Assembly (NCBI GenBank): GCA_002943765.1
Contig: PQWQ01000004.1
Coordinates: 3,224,001-3,288,000, forward strand
Reading direction: 5' to 3'
DNA: 64,000 bases
Source of the DNA: Psoroptes ovis
Taxonomy: Eukaryota; Arthropoda; Arachnida; Sarcoptiformes; Psoroptidae
In this document: one piece after another, positions 63,833 to 64,000 of the stretch
Position numbering within the stretch: the stretch's first letter is position 1
Layout of the letters: each line of letters starts with the position of its first letter
The notes under the pieces: generated by a model
What the model was told of the DNA's origin: nothing
Seen by the model: the letters and a program-made list of their open reading frames with translations, nothing else
The model's database searches: none
Made by a program: the position numbers and the translations under genes

Positions 63833-64000
63833 TATATATAATTTGAAATATAAATTTACATACATGGTTAAAAGAAAATTTATAAGAAAATAATAAAAGA
63901 AAAATAAAATAGATACAATGTAAATGAGATGAATAGAGAATAGAACGGAAAATGAAAATTTATTATTATTAATTTCTTTTTCTTATAATAATAATTTGAC

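Larger units (their letters stand above)
56244..64000. other. Intergenic, repeats only
   Basis: No convincing gene on either strand. It holds four inverted-repeat elements (59222, 61153, 61621, 63753), CAG (58258-58278), ATTC (58817-58850) and CA arrays, and a short hairpin AGCCCAA-TAATA-TTGGGCT at about 61934-61952. A 67-codon frame at 56366-56569 is the least repetitive ORF but has no recognisable feature. Confidence 0.55.

Overview
The window is very A+T-rich eukaryotic nuclear DNA (by eye about three quarters A+T). It is full of AAT/ATT/GAT, CA/GT and tetranucleotide microsatellites and homopolymer runs. The genes have short phase-consistent introns (65-122 nt) mixed with a few kilobase-scale ones. 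The gene set (insulin-like peptide, tomosyn, secreted carbonic anhydrase-related protein, fatty acyl-CoA reductase), the Asn/Gln/Ser homopolymers in proteins and a copia element with a Drosophila-type half-tRNA primer site point to an arthropod. An acariform (dust-mite-like) mite is my best guess, but the species is an inference.

Layout. 2342-6898 (+): four-exon, catalytically dead carbonic anhydrase-related protein of the CA10/CA11 class. 7404-9169 (-): three-exon fatty acyl-CoA reductase, tail to tail with it. 13977-15121 (+): insulin-like peptide precursor with a very long Gln/Asn-rich C-peptide. 16243-20515 (-): unrecognised four-pass membrane protein in two exons separated by 3.2 kb. 26991-43890 (-): tomosyn (syntaxin-binding-protein-5 family), 18 exons recovered in continuous phase from the first propeller to the C-terminal R-SNARE. 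Its extreme N-terminus was not found. A 205-codon ORF (33269-33886) in one of its introns has a splice acceptor in phase with an upstream tomosyn donor and may be an alternative terminal exon that removes the SNARE. 51808-56238 (+): a complete, apparently young Ty1/copia retrotransposon with 268-bp LTRs differing at one base, a 5-bp target duplication and one uninterrupted Gag-Pol frame. The rest (about 20.5-27 kb, 43.9-51.8 kb and 56.2-64 kb) shows no convincing genes.

Twelve copies of an approximately 80-bp inverted-repeat element with mariner-like termini (TTAGGTTGTCC...) and TA flanks lie in introns and intergenic DNA. They form two subfamilies. They are the main repeated structure that ordinary gene annotation would miss.

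The host genes do not form an operon or pathway. Tomosyn restrains SNARE-dependent exocytosis and the insulin-like precursor would be an exocytic cargo, but adjacency is not evidence of a functional link. All exon boundaries are inferred from GT/AG sites, reading phase and family resemblance; no transcript data were available.
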